A model generated the notes under the pieces. The model saw only the letters and a program-made list of their open reading frames with translations. It searched no databases and had not been told where the DNA came from. Source: Flavobacteriales bacterium (GTDB taxonomy: Bacteria > Bacteroidota > Bacteroidia > Flavobacteriales_F > PHOS-HE28). From it: DNA of 64,000 bases. The stretch is from assembly GCA_016721005.1 (NCBI GenBank), contig JADKJM010000019.1:496001-560000 (forward strand), read 5' to 3'. A program made the translations under genes and the position numbers. Shown piece by piece: positions 18,267-26,844 of this stretch (its first letter is position 1; each line of letters begins with the position of its first letter).

Positions 18267-18758
18267 CTAGGACGGATCCACCAGGAACAACGGCTGATCG
18301 TACTCCACGGGCTTGGCGTCATCCACCAACACCTTCACGATCCGGCCTTCCACCTCGCTCTCGATCTCGTTGAAGAGTTTCATCGCTTCGATGATGCAGA
18401 TGGCCTTTCCCTTCTTCACCGTGTCTCCCACGTTCACGAACACCGGCTTGCCGGGTCCTGCAGAGCGGTAGAAGGTGCCGATCATCGGCGCCTTGATGGT
18501 GATGTACTTGGTCTCCGCTTCAGCGGCGGGCGCTGCTGCAACGGGCGCAGCGGCTGCCACTGCGGCAATGGGTGCCGGAGCCGCAGGTGGCGCGTATGCC
18601 GCAGCCGGTGCGGCCACCACATGCACCTCTTTCCTTCCGGCGGCTGTCTTGATGGTGATCTTGAAATCCTTCTGCTCGATCTCCACCTCGCAAACGCCGC
18701 TCTTGGCGACGAACTTGATCAGGTCCTGGATCTGGGTGATGTTCATCGGTTCGTTCAT
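18267..18758 (-). CDS. accB: Acetyl-CoA carboxylase, biotin carboxyl carrier protein
   Basis: 163 residues. The N-terminal helical part (MNITQIQDLIKFVAKSGVCE) is followed by an Ala/Pro-rich linker (residues 55-80) and a C-terminal biotinyl domain with the biotin-accepting lysine in CIIEAMKLFNEIE (about residue 125). It is carboxylated by AccC. Gene order with fabH and accC is typical of Bacteroidota. Confidence 0.96.
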   Translation of the reverse strand: MNEPMNITQIQDLIKFVAKSGVCEVEIEQKDFKITIKTAAGRKEVHVVAAPAAAYAPPAAPAPIAAVAAAAPVAAAPAAEAETKYITIKAPMIGTFYRSAGPGKPVFVNVGDTVKKGKAICIIEAMKLFNEIESEVEGRIVKVLVDDAKPVEYDQPLFLVDPS

Positions 18759-18796
18759 TGGTCCCGGCCGTAGGCCAAGGTAGATAAGTTGATCGG

Positions 18797-19789
18797 TCAG
18801 CTATTGTACGCCCACTTCAACCACACCGCGCCCCAGGTGAAACCGCCCCCGAAGGCGCTCAGGATAAGGTTGTCGCCCTTCTTCAGCCTCGGCTCCCACT
18901 CCCACAGGCAAAGCGGGATGGTGCCGGAGGTCGTATTGCCGTATTTCTCGATGTTCACCATCACCTTGCTGCCGTCCAACCCCATGCGGTTGGCCGTGGC
19001 ATCGATGATGCGTTTGTTCGCTTGGTGCGGCACCAGCCACGCCACATCATCCGCGGTCAAGCTGTTCTTCTCCATGATCTCCGCGCTCACATCGGCCATG
19101 TTGGTCACGGCGAATTTGAACACCGCCTTGCCTTCCTGGTAGATGTAGTGCTCCTTTCGTTCCACGGTCCGTTCGCTGGGGGGGTGCCACGAACCACCGG
19201 CCTTCTGGTGCAGGTGCTGGCAGCCGCTTCCATCACTCCGGAGGATGCTGTCCATGATCCCCACGCCTTCGGTGGTCGGCTCCAACAACACCGCGCCACA
19301 ACCATCGCCGAAGATCACACAGGTGGTGCGGTCCTCGTAGTCCACGATGCTGCTCATCTTGTCACCACCCACCACCACCACCTTCTTGTGCTTGCCGCTC
19401 TCCACGAATTGCGCACCCGTGGTGAGCGCGAACAGGAAGCCGGAGCATGCGGCCATCAGGTCGAAGCCCCACGCGTTCTTCGCACCCACCGCATCGCAGA
19501 TGATGTTGGCCGTGGCCGGGAACATGCGATCGGGCGTAACGGTCGCCACGATCATCAGGTCGATCTCATCCGCTCCGATACCACGCTTCTTCAGCAGTCC
19601 CTTCACCGCTTCGATCCCCATCACGCTCACCCCTTGGTCCTTTCCCGTGAGGATGCGGCGCTCCTTGATACCCGTGCGCTCGGTGATCCATGCATCATTG
19701 GTCTCCACCAGGGTTTCCAGGACCTGGTTGCTCAACTTGAAATCCGGCACGTAGCCGAACACTCCAGTGATCGCGGCGGTGGTTCTCAT
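18797..19789 (-). CDS. fabH: 3-oxoacyl-ACP synthase III (KAS III)
   Basis: Initiates fatty acid synthesis by condensing acetyl-CoA with malonyl-ACP. 330 residues when started at ATG 19789 (MRTTAAITGVFGYVP). The open frame extends further upstream but only into the repeat at 19797. The catalytic triad is visible: Cys115 in MAACSGFLFAL, His in VPHQANKRIID and Asn in EKYGNTTSGTIP. It ends GGGFTWGAVWLKWAYNS, as in the family. Confidence 0.96.
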   Translation of the reverse strand: MRTTAAITGVFGYVPDFKLSNQVLETLVETNDAWITERTGIKERRILTGKDQGVSVMGIEAVKGLLKKRGIGADEIDLMIVATVTPDRMFPATANIICDAVGAKNAWGFDLMAACSGFLFALTTGAQFVESGKHKKVVVVGGDKMSSIVDYEDRTTCVIFGDGCGAVLLEPTTEGVGIMDSILRSDGSGCQHLHQKAGGSWHPPSERTVERKEHYIYQEGKAVFKFAVTNMADVSAEIMEKNSLTADDVAWLVPHQANKRIIDATANRMGLDGSKVMVNIEKYGNTTSGTIPLCLWEWEPRLKKGDNLILSAFGGGFTWGAVWLKWAYNS

Positions 19790-19796
19790 TGGATGG

Positions 19797-19964
19797 TACC
19801 GCAAAGGACGCAAAGGACACCAAGAATGCGAGGGCCAACCTTGATCTGCCCCTTTGTGTCCTTCGTGTTCTTCGCGGTATAATTCATTCCGTCCACCCTG
19901 TGTGTCCTTCGCGGTATCCCTTTCCAACGCTCCTCCCTTCGTGTCCTTCGTGCTCTTCGCGGTA
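19797..19964. repeat. Palindromic CGCAAAG-family repeat with three right arms, between plsX and fabH
   Basis: The left arm TACCGCAAAGGACGCAAAGG starts at 19797. The first right arm CCTTTGTGTCCTTCGTGTTC then TTCGCGGTA ends at 19879, giving an 83-bp unit. Two more right-arm copies end with GCGGTA at 19916 and 19964. It occupies most of the plsX-fabH gap. The multiplied right arm parallels the array at 39242-39524. Confidence 0.75.
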
Positions 19965-19972
19965 TCCCTTTC

Positions 19973-20911
19973 CTAGGTCAGCGCTTCACGTATCCGTGTA
20001 CTCAGCTTGCTCTCCACCACTTCGCGGGTGAAGAGGATCATGTTCTTGATAGTGATGTCATTGCTGATCCCATGGCCGATGATCACGTTCCCGTTCACGC
20101 CCAGGATCGGCAACCCACCGTAGTTCTCGTAGTTGAAGCGATCGAAGAAGGGCTCGTGTACCCCGCGCTGCTCCAGCAGGTCGTGGAAGGCTTCCACAGC
20201 CTTCAATACCACGTTGCCCGTGAAGCCATCCGTCACCATCACATCGGCAGTGCCGTTGAAGAGATCACGCCCCTCCACGTTGCCGATGAAGTTGTACAGA
20301 TCCTGCTCCTTCATCAGCGCATACGTGGCCTGCCGGAGCAGGTCGCCTTTCTTGGCCTCCTCGCCGATGTTCAACAAGCCCACCTTCGGGTCTTCGATGT
20401 GGTACACGTACTTCGCGAGCATCGCGCCGAGCAGGCCGAATTGCGCCAGCGCATCGGGCTTGCAATCCGCGTTCGCGCCCACATCCACCAGGATGCCGTA
20501 GCTGCCGTTCTCCTTCGGTACCACGCTGGGGATACACGGACGGATCACGCCCGGGATCGCCTTCACGCTGAAGATGCTGCCCACCAGCATCGCGCCGGTG
20601 TTGCCCGTGCTTGCGAAAGCATCCAGCTTTCCTTCCTTCAACAGGTGGAAACCGATGCTGATACTGCTCTTCGGTTTCGCGGGAAGCGCCTTCGTTGGGT
20701 TATCGTCGAAGGTGATGTCGTCCTGGCTGGGGATGATATCGAACGCGGACAGGTCACCGCCTTCGGCCGCAATACCCGCCAGGATCGCCTCGGCATCGCC
20801 GATCAGCACCTGCCGCACTTCCGCAGGCAGTTCCTTCGCCGCCATCACGGCAGCACGAATGGGCACGACCGGTCCGTGGTCGCTGCCCATGATGTCCACA
20901 CCGATCCTCAT
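19973..20911 (-). CDS. plsX: Phosphate acyltransferase
   Basis: Makes acyl-phosphate from acyl-ACP for phospholipid synthesis. 312 residues with the N-terminal signature RIGVDIMGSDHGPVV, FASTGNTGAMLVGS (active-site region, residues 100-115), LVDVGANADCKPDALAQFG and VTDGFTGNVVLKAVEA. It lies between rpmF and fabH, the usual arrangement linking lipid and ribosome synthesis. Confidence 0.95.
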   Translation of the reverse strand: MRIGVDIMGSDHGPVVPIRAAVMAAKELPAEVRQVLIGDAEAILAGIAAEGGDLSAFDIIPSQDDITFDDNPTKALPAKPKSSISIGFHLLKEGKLDAFASTGNTGAMLVGSIFSVKAIPGVIRPCIPSVVPKENGSYGILVDVGANADCKPDALAQFGLLGAMLAKYVYHIEDPKVGLLNIGEEAKKGDLLRQATYALMKEQDLYNFIGNVEGRDLFNGTADVMVTDGFTGNVVLKAVEAFHDLLEQRGVHEPFFDRFNYENYGGLPILGVNGNVIIGHGISNDITIKNMILFTREVVESKLSTRIREALT

Positions 20912-20938
20912 GCTGAGGTGGTAGCGGGCTTCACTTCG

Positions 20939-21130
20939 TTATTCGCTGGCCGTCTTGTCCACCACCACGTGGCCCTTGTAGAAGAGCTTGTCGCCCTCCC
21001 AGTGCGCACGGTGGCGCAGGTGCGTGGCGCCCGTAGCGCTGTCCACGCTCAGCGTAGGCACAGCGGCCTTCTTGGTGCTGCGGCGGGTGGCCGTACGGGT
21101 CTTGGAGAATCGTCTCTTTGGATTTGGCAT
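20939..21130 (-). CDS. rpmF: 50S ribosomal protein L32
   Basis: 63 residues: MPNPKRRFSKTRTATRR, then a central segment ending HLRHRAHWEGDKLFYKG, characteristic of L32. It lacks the four zinc-binding cysteines found in some L32 proteins, which is common. It lies between yceD and plsX. Confidence 0.95.
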   Translation of the reverse strand: MPNPKRRFSKTRTATRRSTKKAAVPTLSVDSATGATHLRHRAHWEGDKLFYKGHVVVDKTASE

Positions 21131-21148
21131 GGCTTCGGTCGTTGTGGC

Positions 21149-21664
21149 TCAGGGCCGCTTGGTCTTCAATTGTTGCAGGACTTCCCAACGTGGGTCGGGA
21201 ATGGGTTCATGTTCAGGATTCAGCTTCTCCAGCACCTTCTCCACCTCCGGATCGCACTGGCCTTCCGGGTGTACATGCCGCGCGGGTAGCGAAAGGCGCA
21301 GGCACTCGTAGATGTAGTGCGTCAGGTTGAAGCTGTGCGCACGTGGGTCCAACACCACCAGTTCATCATCCTCCACATCGGCCTCGCCGAATAGTTGGAA
21401 GATCTGACGTTGGTCGCCGCTCAAGGCCAGGTCCATCGAAGTGTTGCAATGGTCGCACAACACCTGCACCGGCCCTTCCACATGGATGTGCGTCACCAGC
21501 ATCGTCGGGGTCTTGTCCAGCTTCACCAGCACCTGCACAACGCCGCCCTCGAACTCCTCCTCACCGGCAGCCTCAAAGAAGGGCTTGCCCAGCTCGAACC
21601 GGAATTCGTGCGGACCGTCGCTCAGGCCCGTGAAGGGGATGGTATGCTCCTTTAGCGCTTCCAC
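21149..21664 (-). CDS. yceD: DUF177/YceD family protein
   Basis: 171 residues, encoded directly upstream of rpmF as in most bacteria. It contains the family hallmark VLCDHCNTSMDLALSGD in the middle (a CxxC pair) and an acidic segment FGEADVEDDELVVLDP. YceD-type proteins are linked to rRNA and ribosome maturation; the biochemical role is not settled. The start is a GTG at 21664. Confidence 0.88.
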   Translation of the reverse strand: MEALKEHTIPFTGLSDGPHEFRFELGKPFFEAAGEEEFEGGVVQVLVKLDKTPTMLVTHIHVEGPVQVLCDHCNTSMDLALSGDQRQIFQLFGEADVEDDELVVLDPRAHSFNLTHYIYECLRLSLPARHVHPEGQCDPEVEKVLEKLNPEHEPIPDPRWEVLQQLKTKRP

Positions 21665-21742
21665 GTAGGGCCACCTCTGGAAAAGTGGACGGCAAATGTA
21701 GGGTTTGCACCCATGCGGCGGGTTCGTGGCCTTTTGTCACGG

Positions 21743-21765
21743 TAAAAGGGGCTGAAGGCCCCGTT
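21743..21765 (-). terminator. Intrinsic terminator downstream of the M28-gpsA-small ORF unit
   Basis: On the minus strand GGGGC-CTTCA-GCCCC is followed by TTTTA; the stem can extend by A-T pairs. It lies 13 bp beyond the 40-codon ORF and about 80 bp before yceD, so it would separate the two transcription units. Confidence 0.65.
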
Positions 21766-21777
21766 TCAGGCGCCTTC

Positions 21778-21900
21778 CTACCCCTCCTTCCTATCCTTCT
21801 CCCGCTTCGGGGGCTGTAGCGGGTTCTCCGTGTTCGCCTTGTCCTGCTCCCGGTTCCGTACGATGTCCACCGCGAACCCCACCACCGCTCGGATCCTCAC
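21778..21900 (-). CDS. 40-residue hypothetical protein coupled to gpsA
   Basis: A GTG at 21898-21900 overlaps the gpsA stop codon (GTGA) and opens a 40-codon ORF. It begins VRIRAVVGFAVDIVRNREQD with a charged, Pro/Lys/Glu-rich tail (QPPKREKDRKEG), then TAG, then a terminator. The coupling and terminator placement favour a real small gene, but there is no recognised family. It could also be a 3' leftover of gpsA-proximal sequence. Confidence 0.4.
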   Translation of the reverse strand: MRIRAVVGFAVDIVRNREQDKANTENPLQPPKREKDRKEG

Positions 21901-22892
21901 GCCAACCGCTCGCTCAACAAGCGCATCTCGATCGTAGGCGCCATCTTCTCATAGAGCATGCGGTACGTCGCCTCGCTGATGGGCATATCCACCTTCAACT
22001 TCTCGTTGATGGCGTGAACACACTTCACCGCATAGTAGCCTTCGGCCACCATGTTCATTTCCATCTGCGCGGCACGCACGCTGTACCCCTTGCCGATCAT
22101 GGTACCGAACTCGCGGTTGCGCGAGAAGGTGGAGTAGGCCGTCACCAATAGGTCGCCGAGGTACGCAGGCTCCTTGATGTCCCGATCGATCGGATGCGCG
22201 GCCTTCACGAAGCGATCGATCTCCTGGATGGCGCGGCTGATGAGCACCGCGCGGAAGTTGTCGCCGTAACCCAACCCAACGCTGATGCCCGAGCAGACGG
22301 CGATCACGTTCTTCAGGATCGCGGCGTACTCGGTGCCGTAGATGTCATCGCTCAGGGTGGTCTTCAGGAAACGACCGGCCAACGCTTGGCCCATCAGCTG
22401 CGCTTTCGCGGGATCCAGGCTGGCGATCGTGAGGTAGCTCAAGCGTTCCATCGCCACCTCTTCCGCGTGGCACGGACCGCAGATCACACCGAAGTCCTCC
22501 TTCTTCAACCCCCAATGTTGAAAGAGGTATTCACCCACGATCTGGTTCGTCTCGGGCACGATCCCCTTCACCGCGCTGAAGAGGGTCTTGCCGGTGATCT
22601 CCGCCGGATCCAGTTGCTCCAAGGCGGTCTTCAGGAACGCACTCGGAACGGCGAGTACCAGTACATCCGCTTGCTTCACCACCGCATGGATGTCGCTGTC
22701 CATCGCCAAGCGCGAGACATCGAATTGCGCAGCGCTGATGTAATCCGGGTTGTGTCCGTACTGCGTGATGTGCGCGATGGATCCCTGCCGCCGCACCCAC
22801 CAGCCCACGCGTTCGTTGTTGGCGGTGAGCAGCTTCACCAAAGCGGTTCCCCAACTGCCCGCGCCGATCACGGCGATACGTGGCTTGCTCAT
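21897..22892 (-). CDS. gpsA: Glycerol-3-phosphate dehydrogenase (NAD(P)+)
   Basis: Produces sn-glycerol-3-phosphate for phospholipids, complementing PlsX activity. 331 residues: N-terminal Rossmann motif VIGAGSWGTALVKLL (residues 8-22), VICGPCHAEEVAMERLSY, the catalytic-lysine region AAILKNVIAVCSGISVGLGYG and a helical C-terminal domain. The start ATG overlaps the M28 peptidase stop by one base. Confidence 0.95.
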   Translation of the reverse strand: MSKPRIAVIGAGSWGTALVKLLTANNERVGWWVRRQGSIAHITQYGHNPDYISAAQFDVSRLAMDSDIHAVVKQADVLVLAVPSAFLKTALEQLDPAEITGKTLFSAVKGIVPETNQIVGEYLFQHWGLKKEDFGVICGPCHAEEVAMERLSYLTIASLDPAKAQLMGQALAGRFLKTTLSDDIYGTEYAAILKNVIAVCSGISVGLGYGDNFRAVLISRAIQEIDRFVKAAHPIDRDIKEPAYLGDLLVTAYSTFSRNREFGTMIGKGYSVRAAQMEMNMVAEGYYAVKCVHAINEKLKVDMPISEATYRMLYEKMAPTIEMRLLSERLA

Positions 22893-24562
22893 CAGAACGT
22901 GATCTCGGTGTCCACCTCTTTTCCATCACGCAACACGCGGACGGTGGTGGTTTCACCCTTCTCGAATTGCGCGAGTCCTTTCATGTAGCTCATCATGTCA
23001 GTCACGTCGAGCGCGCCGAGCTTCACCACCACATCGCCCACTTTCAAGCCGGCGTTCGCTGCGGGTTTGCCTTCCGTGATGCCGTCGATGCGCATGCCCT
23101 TGCCATCGTACATGTAATCCGGCACTACACCGAGCGTCACCTTGAAGCGCGGCGCATCCTCCGCGTTCGCTTCTTCGGTCTTTGTGAATACCAACTTGCC
23201 GTCATCGTTCAGTGTGGCGACCAATGATTCGATGAAGCGCGCGATCTTCAACATGCCGTCGTAGTTCACCTTTTCCTCGTCATCGCTGGGCTTGTGGTAA
23301 TCGGAATGGCTTCCGGTGAAGAAGTGGATGGCGGGCACCCCTTGCAAGTAGAAGCTGGTGTGATCGCTCGGGCCGATCCCACTCGCGGAGGTCTTCACCT
23401 TCATGGTGCCGACCAATGTGCGGTTCACTTCATCCCAGGCCGGTGAGGTGCCCACGCCGTTGATCCCGATCGAGTTCACGCTGTCCAAGCGACCGACCAT
23501 GTCGAGGTTGATCATGTAGTTCAGCTCCGCGATCGGCACCGTGGGATGCTTGGTCCAGTAGTTCGATCCGTACAAGCCCTTCTCCTCACCACTGAAGGCG
23601 ATGAAGAGGTAGTCGTTCGCGCGTGCATGATCCGTTTCCGCAAGGTCGCGCGCCAGCTGCAACATCACGGCGATCCCGCTGGCATTGTCGTCCGCCCCGT
23701 TGTGGATCGCAGGTTCGCCACGGTACAAGGATCCCTCCGCACCCCAGCCCAAATGGTCCAGGTGCGCACCGATCACCACCACGTTCGCCGCACCGTTGTC
23801 GATCATACCCACCACGTTGTACGCCGTGCGTTCCTCGCGAACAATGGTCACGTTCAGTGCGATCGGGTTGTTGTCGAGCACAACCTCTTCATGCAGATCA
23901 CCGGTGAGGAAGATCACCGGGACCGACAGCGCTTTCACCTTCGCCGAGAACCGCGGCTCGGGCGAGGATGCAGTGGGGTCATCGTTGTAGAAGAGCACCG
24001 CCGCCGCGCCATGATCCGCCGCCTGTTGCGCGCGCGCTTGCAGGTCGTGGTAGGCCAAGTACTTGCTGTGCGGATGGATCCCGTCCGGTGAACTCACCGA
24101 GATCGCCACCACTTTATCCTTGAAGTCGGCGCTATCAGGATAGTCGGCGAAGTGAAGATCCGGCGCTATGATCCCATAGCCCACCTTGAGCAATTTCCCT
24201 CGCACGGCTCCATTGCCTGAGAAGGCCATCGGGAACCACGCATCACCCTGCGGGATCTTCTTCCTTCCGATCTGCAAGGTGTTCAGCTCGCCAAGGCGGG
24301 GCTCCGCTTGGAAGTGGAAGGGTTGGAGGTAAGTGGCATTGTCCCCGTAAGGCATCAGGCCCACGTTCCCGAATTTGGCCGCGATGTAATCCACCGCCAT
24401 CTTTTCTCCTGATGTTCCGGCCTCACGGCCTTCGAGCAGATCACTGGCGAGGTACTTCACATCGAAGCGCATCTGGTCCGTTGCGTCAGCGTCGGATAGC
24501 AATTGCGCGTGGGCGAACGCGGGAACAACGAGCAGGGCGAGGGTGGCGAGGCGTGTGTTCAT
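22892..24562 (-). CDS. Secreted M28 family zinc metallopeptidase with PA and PDZ domains
   Basis: 556 residues from ATG 24562 with signal peptide LATLALLVVPAFAHAQ. A PA-type insert (residues 110-230) is followed by the M28 catalytic core with di-zinc ligands in IGAHLDHLGWG, NGADDNASGIAVML, AFSGEEKGLYGSNYW, NLDMVGRL and TGSHSDYHKPSDD. A C-terminal PDZ domain (ITEGKPAANAGLKVGDVVVK) closes the protein. Likely an aminopeptidase acting in periplasm or outside the cell. An upstream in-frame extension exists but would bury the signal peptide. It forms a unit with gpsA. Confidence 0.9.
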   Translation of the reverse strand: MNTRLATLALLVVPAFAHAQLLSDADATDQMRFDVKYLASDLLEGREAGTSGEKMAVDYIAAKFGNVGLMPYGDNATYLQPFHFQAEPRLGELNTLQIGRKKIPQGDAWFPMAFSGNGAVRGKLLKVGYGIIAPDLHFADYPDSADFKDKVVAISVSSPDGIHPHSKYLAYHDLQARAQQAADHGAAAVLFYNDDPTASSPEPRFSAKVKALSVPVIFLTGDLHEEVVLDNNPIALNVTIVREERTAYNVVGMIDNGAANVVVIGAHLDHLGWGAEGSLYRGEPAIHNGADDNASGIAVMLQLARDLAETDHARANDYLFIAFSGEEKGLYGSNYWTKHPTVPIAELNYMINLDMVGRLDSVNSIGINGVGTSPAWDEVNRTLVGTMKVKTSASGIGPSDHTSFYLQGVPAIHFFTGSHSDYHKPSDDEEKVNYDGMLKIARFIESLVATLNDDGKLVFTKTEEANAEDAPRFKVTLGVVPDYMYDGKGMRIDGITEGKPAANAGLKVGDVVVKLGALDVTDMMSYMKGLAQFEKGETTTVRVLRDGKEVDTEITF

Positions 24563-24636
24563 CGGGGTCCGAAGATATTCCCACGCATACCTTCGGTCGG
24601 TATGTGGCCGTTCATCAAGACCAACGTTCAACCGAA

Positions 24637-24864
24637 ATGAAAAGCTTCTTCATCGCTCTTGCAGGCGTGCTCTCCTTCCTCTACTTGCTCAATCCGACAT
24701 TCGGGGTTTTCGAACTCATTCCGGACAATATCCCGTTGGTCGGCAACATCGACGATGCCACGGCAACGATGGTCCTGTTGGGCGTCCTCCGCTATTTCGG
24801 TTGGGATCTCACCAACCTTTTCGTGAAGCGCACAGCGTTGGACCTCGGTGTGCAGAAAGGCTGA
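24637..24864 (+). CDS. DUF1232 (YkvA-like) small membrane protein
   Basis: 75 residues: a hydrophobic N-terminal helix (FFIALAGVLSFLYLLNPTFG), then FELIPDNIPLVGNIDDATA, which is the DUF1232 signature (a P-D-x-I-P-x-x-G-x-x-D-D-like turn). A second hydrophobic helix follows. Role unknown. ATG 24637 is preceded by ACCGAA. The stop is 4 bp before the next gene, so the two are likely co-transcribed. Confidence 0.75.
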   Translation: MKSFFIALAGVLSFLYLLNPTFGVFELIPDNIPLVGNIDDATATMVLLGVLRYFGWDLTNLFVKRTALDLGVQKG

Positions 24865-24867
24865 AGC

Positions 24868-26694
24868 ATGCGTGTACTTCTTCCTGTTCTGGTCGCATTC
24901 GTGTTCACTGGTTGCGCAACCGGCGCCGGTCAACGAGCCACGGAGAACCGTTGGGCGGATGAACGCCTGCTTCCTGTACTTGAAGCGCAAGAGCACCGGG
25001 ATGTTCCCGCGCTCTGTGGCTTCCTGAAGGATACCGTTCCGGAAGTGCGCGAAGCCGCTGCGATGGCCTTCGCCAGTGTTCAGGACAGCGCATCCGTTCC
25101 TTGTCTTTTAGGCGGATTGATCGATCGCGAATTTGCCGTGCGCGCCACAAGTGCATTCGCCCTCGGCTTCATCGCCGACAGCACCACCGTGGTGCGCATG
25201 GCGGAAGCGGCGATGGAGGAACGTGACACCACGGTGCAACGCGCGCTGATGTCCGCATCGTTCATCGCTATGCAGCGCAACGGCCTGTTGAAGGATCCGA
25301 ATGCGATCCTGTATTTCATGGATCGCTCGCACGGGCAAGCGAGCGCACGTGCGGCAGATGCCTTGCGGCGCTTGCCGGACAGCCTGGTGCTTCAAGCTGC
25401 GGATGAGATCGATGCGCACATGGCCACGCAGGAGACCGATGCGCGGCAATTCCTGATCCTCGCCATGAAGAAGATGGGCGACCGAGCGAACCGCACGCTC
25501 CTGGGTCGCATCGCGGTGGAGAACCCGCGAACCAACGAGCGGGTGAATGCCCAACGCGTGTACGGAATGCTGTATCAGGATGAGGGAAGCGATGAAGTGC
25601 TTCTTGGCGCGCCGATGTCACACGCGGAGAACCAAGCCGTGTTGGAGGTCCTCGCGGCGCGCGAACACTTGAACGCACGAATGGTGATGGACCATGTGGG
25701 ACAGCGGTCGGACACGGCCATGACCATAGGACTGTTCGGGCTCGTGATGAGACATGGCAATGAGGATCTTGCCGATAGCGCCAGGACCATGCTCGACGCG
25801 ATCGCAAAGGTCATTCGCGATCCGTATTTGAAAGCCGATGTGATCAGAGCATGGGCTTCGGACCGCAAAGGCAATGTTGCCGCCGATGTTTTGGAGCCGT
25901 TGATATTCACCGCCAACAGTTCCTTGGAGCGCATAACAGCATTCCGTGAGGCCGTTGACTATTATGGAGATCGAACGACTGCACAGGTTGAATTGATATT
26001 GCACACCGTCATGAATTCGCATGATCCAGGCTTGATCGCTGAGGTCTGTGATGCCATCACTTCGCGAGCAGGGTACAAGGGATTCGACCTGAAAGGTCTC
26101 TCGCCGAGGCTCGGGGCACTTGAGAAAATGCTTGAGCTACCGCGCGATTTTGAAGTCGCTCTTGCTATCGACAAAGCCGTTTCCCACTTGGAATCCCGGC
26201 CCCAACCGGAGTATCGGCCTCCACCCTTCAACCACCCGATCGACCTCGCGCGATTGAAGGCGTTGAAGCAAGGCCAACAGTACCGCATCACCACGAACAA
26301 GGGAGAGATCATCATCGCTACGGATGTGAATGATTGCCCCGGCACTTCCGTCGCCTTTGATTCACTCGTTACTGCTGGTTACTACAACGGAAAAGCCTTC
26401 CACCGGATGGTGCCCAACTTCGTGGTGCAAGGCGGCTGCCCACGCGGCGATGGCTATGGCGGCATGCCGTGGACCTTGCGCACGGAGATCGGTCGAACGC
26501 CGTTCGTTGCGGGGTCCGTCGGACTTGCGTCGGCCGGGCCGGATACCGAGAGCTGCCAGTTCTTCATCACCCACAGCGCTACGCCACACCTCGATGGCCG
26601 GTACACACGCTTCGGCGGGGTGGTGAGCGGCATGGATGTGCTCTGGGAACTGGGCGTCGGCGACCGGATGCTGCGCGTGGAGCGGGTTGAGTGA
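24868..26694 (+). CDS. Lipoprotein with HEAT-like repeats fused to a cyclophilin-type peptidyl-prolyl isomerase
   Basis: 608 residues. A lipoprotein signal (VLLPVLVAFVFTGCATG) places it at the outer or inner membrane facing the periplasm. Residues 45-430 form HEAT/PBS-type alpha-helical repeats (VREAAAMAFASVQD, FAVRATSAFALGFIAD). Residues 465-608 are a cyclophilin domain: YYNGKAFHRMVPNFVVQGGC, then FVAGSVGLASAGPDTESCQF, FFITHSATPHLDG and YTRFGGVVSGMDV. The core F-H-R and Q-F-F-I motifs are intact, so it is probably an active proline isomerase tethered to a protein-binding scaffold. Confidence 0.85.
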   Translation: MRVLLPVLVAFVFTGCATGAGQRATENRWADERLLPVLEAQEHRDVPALCGFLKDTVPEVREAAAMAFASVQDSASVPCLLGGLIDREFAVRATSAFALGFIADSTTVVRMAEAAMEERDTTVQRALMSASFIAMQRNGLLKDPNAILYFMDRSHGQASARAADALRRLPDSLVLQAADEIDAHMATQETDARQFLILAMKKMGDRANRTLLGRIAVENPRTNERVNAQRVYGMLYQDEGSDEVLLGAPMSHAENQAVLEVLAAREHLNARMVMDHVGQRSDTAMTIGLFGLVMRHGNEDLADSARTMLDAIAKVIRDPYLKADVIRAWASDRKGNVAADVLEPLIFTANSSLERITAFREAVDYYGDRTTAQVELILHTVMNSHDPGLIAEVCDAITSRAGYKGFDLKGLSPRLGALEKMLELPRDFEVALAIDKAVSHLESRPQPEYRPPPFNHPIDLARLKALKQGQQYRITTNKGEIIIATDVNDCPGTSVAFDSLVTAGYYNGKAFHRMVPNFVVQGGCPRGDGYGGMPWTLRTEIGRTPFVAGSVGLASAGPDTESCQFFITHSATPHLDGRYTRFGGVVSGMDVLWELGVGDRMLRVERVE

Positions 26695-26844
26695 TCGCCC
26701 CTGATCAACCCTACCGCACGGTCATCGGAACAGGTCGGACGTGAAGAATTGGTGACCAACGGCCCAGTCAGCCGTTCTACCCGTGGTCGTTCGAACGAAC
26801 CGGTCCTATCGGCTTCGTACCTTCCCCGGATCCGCCGATACCGC

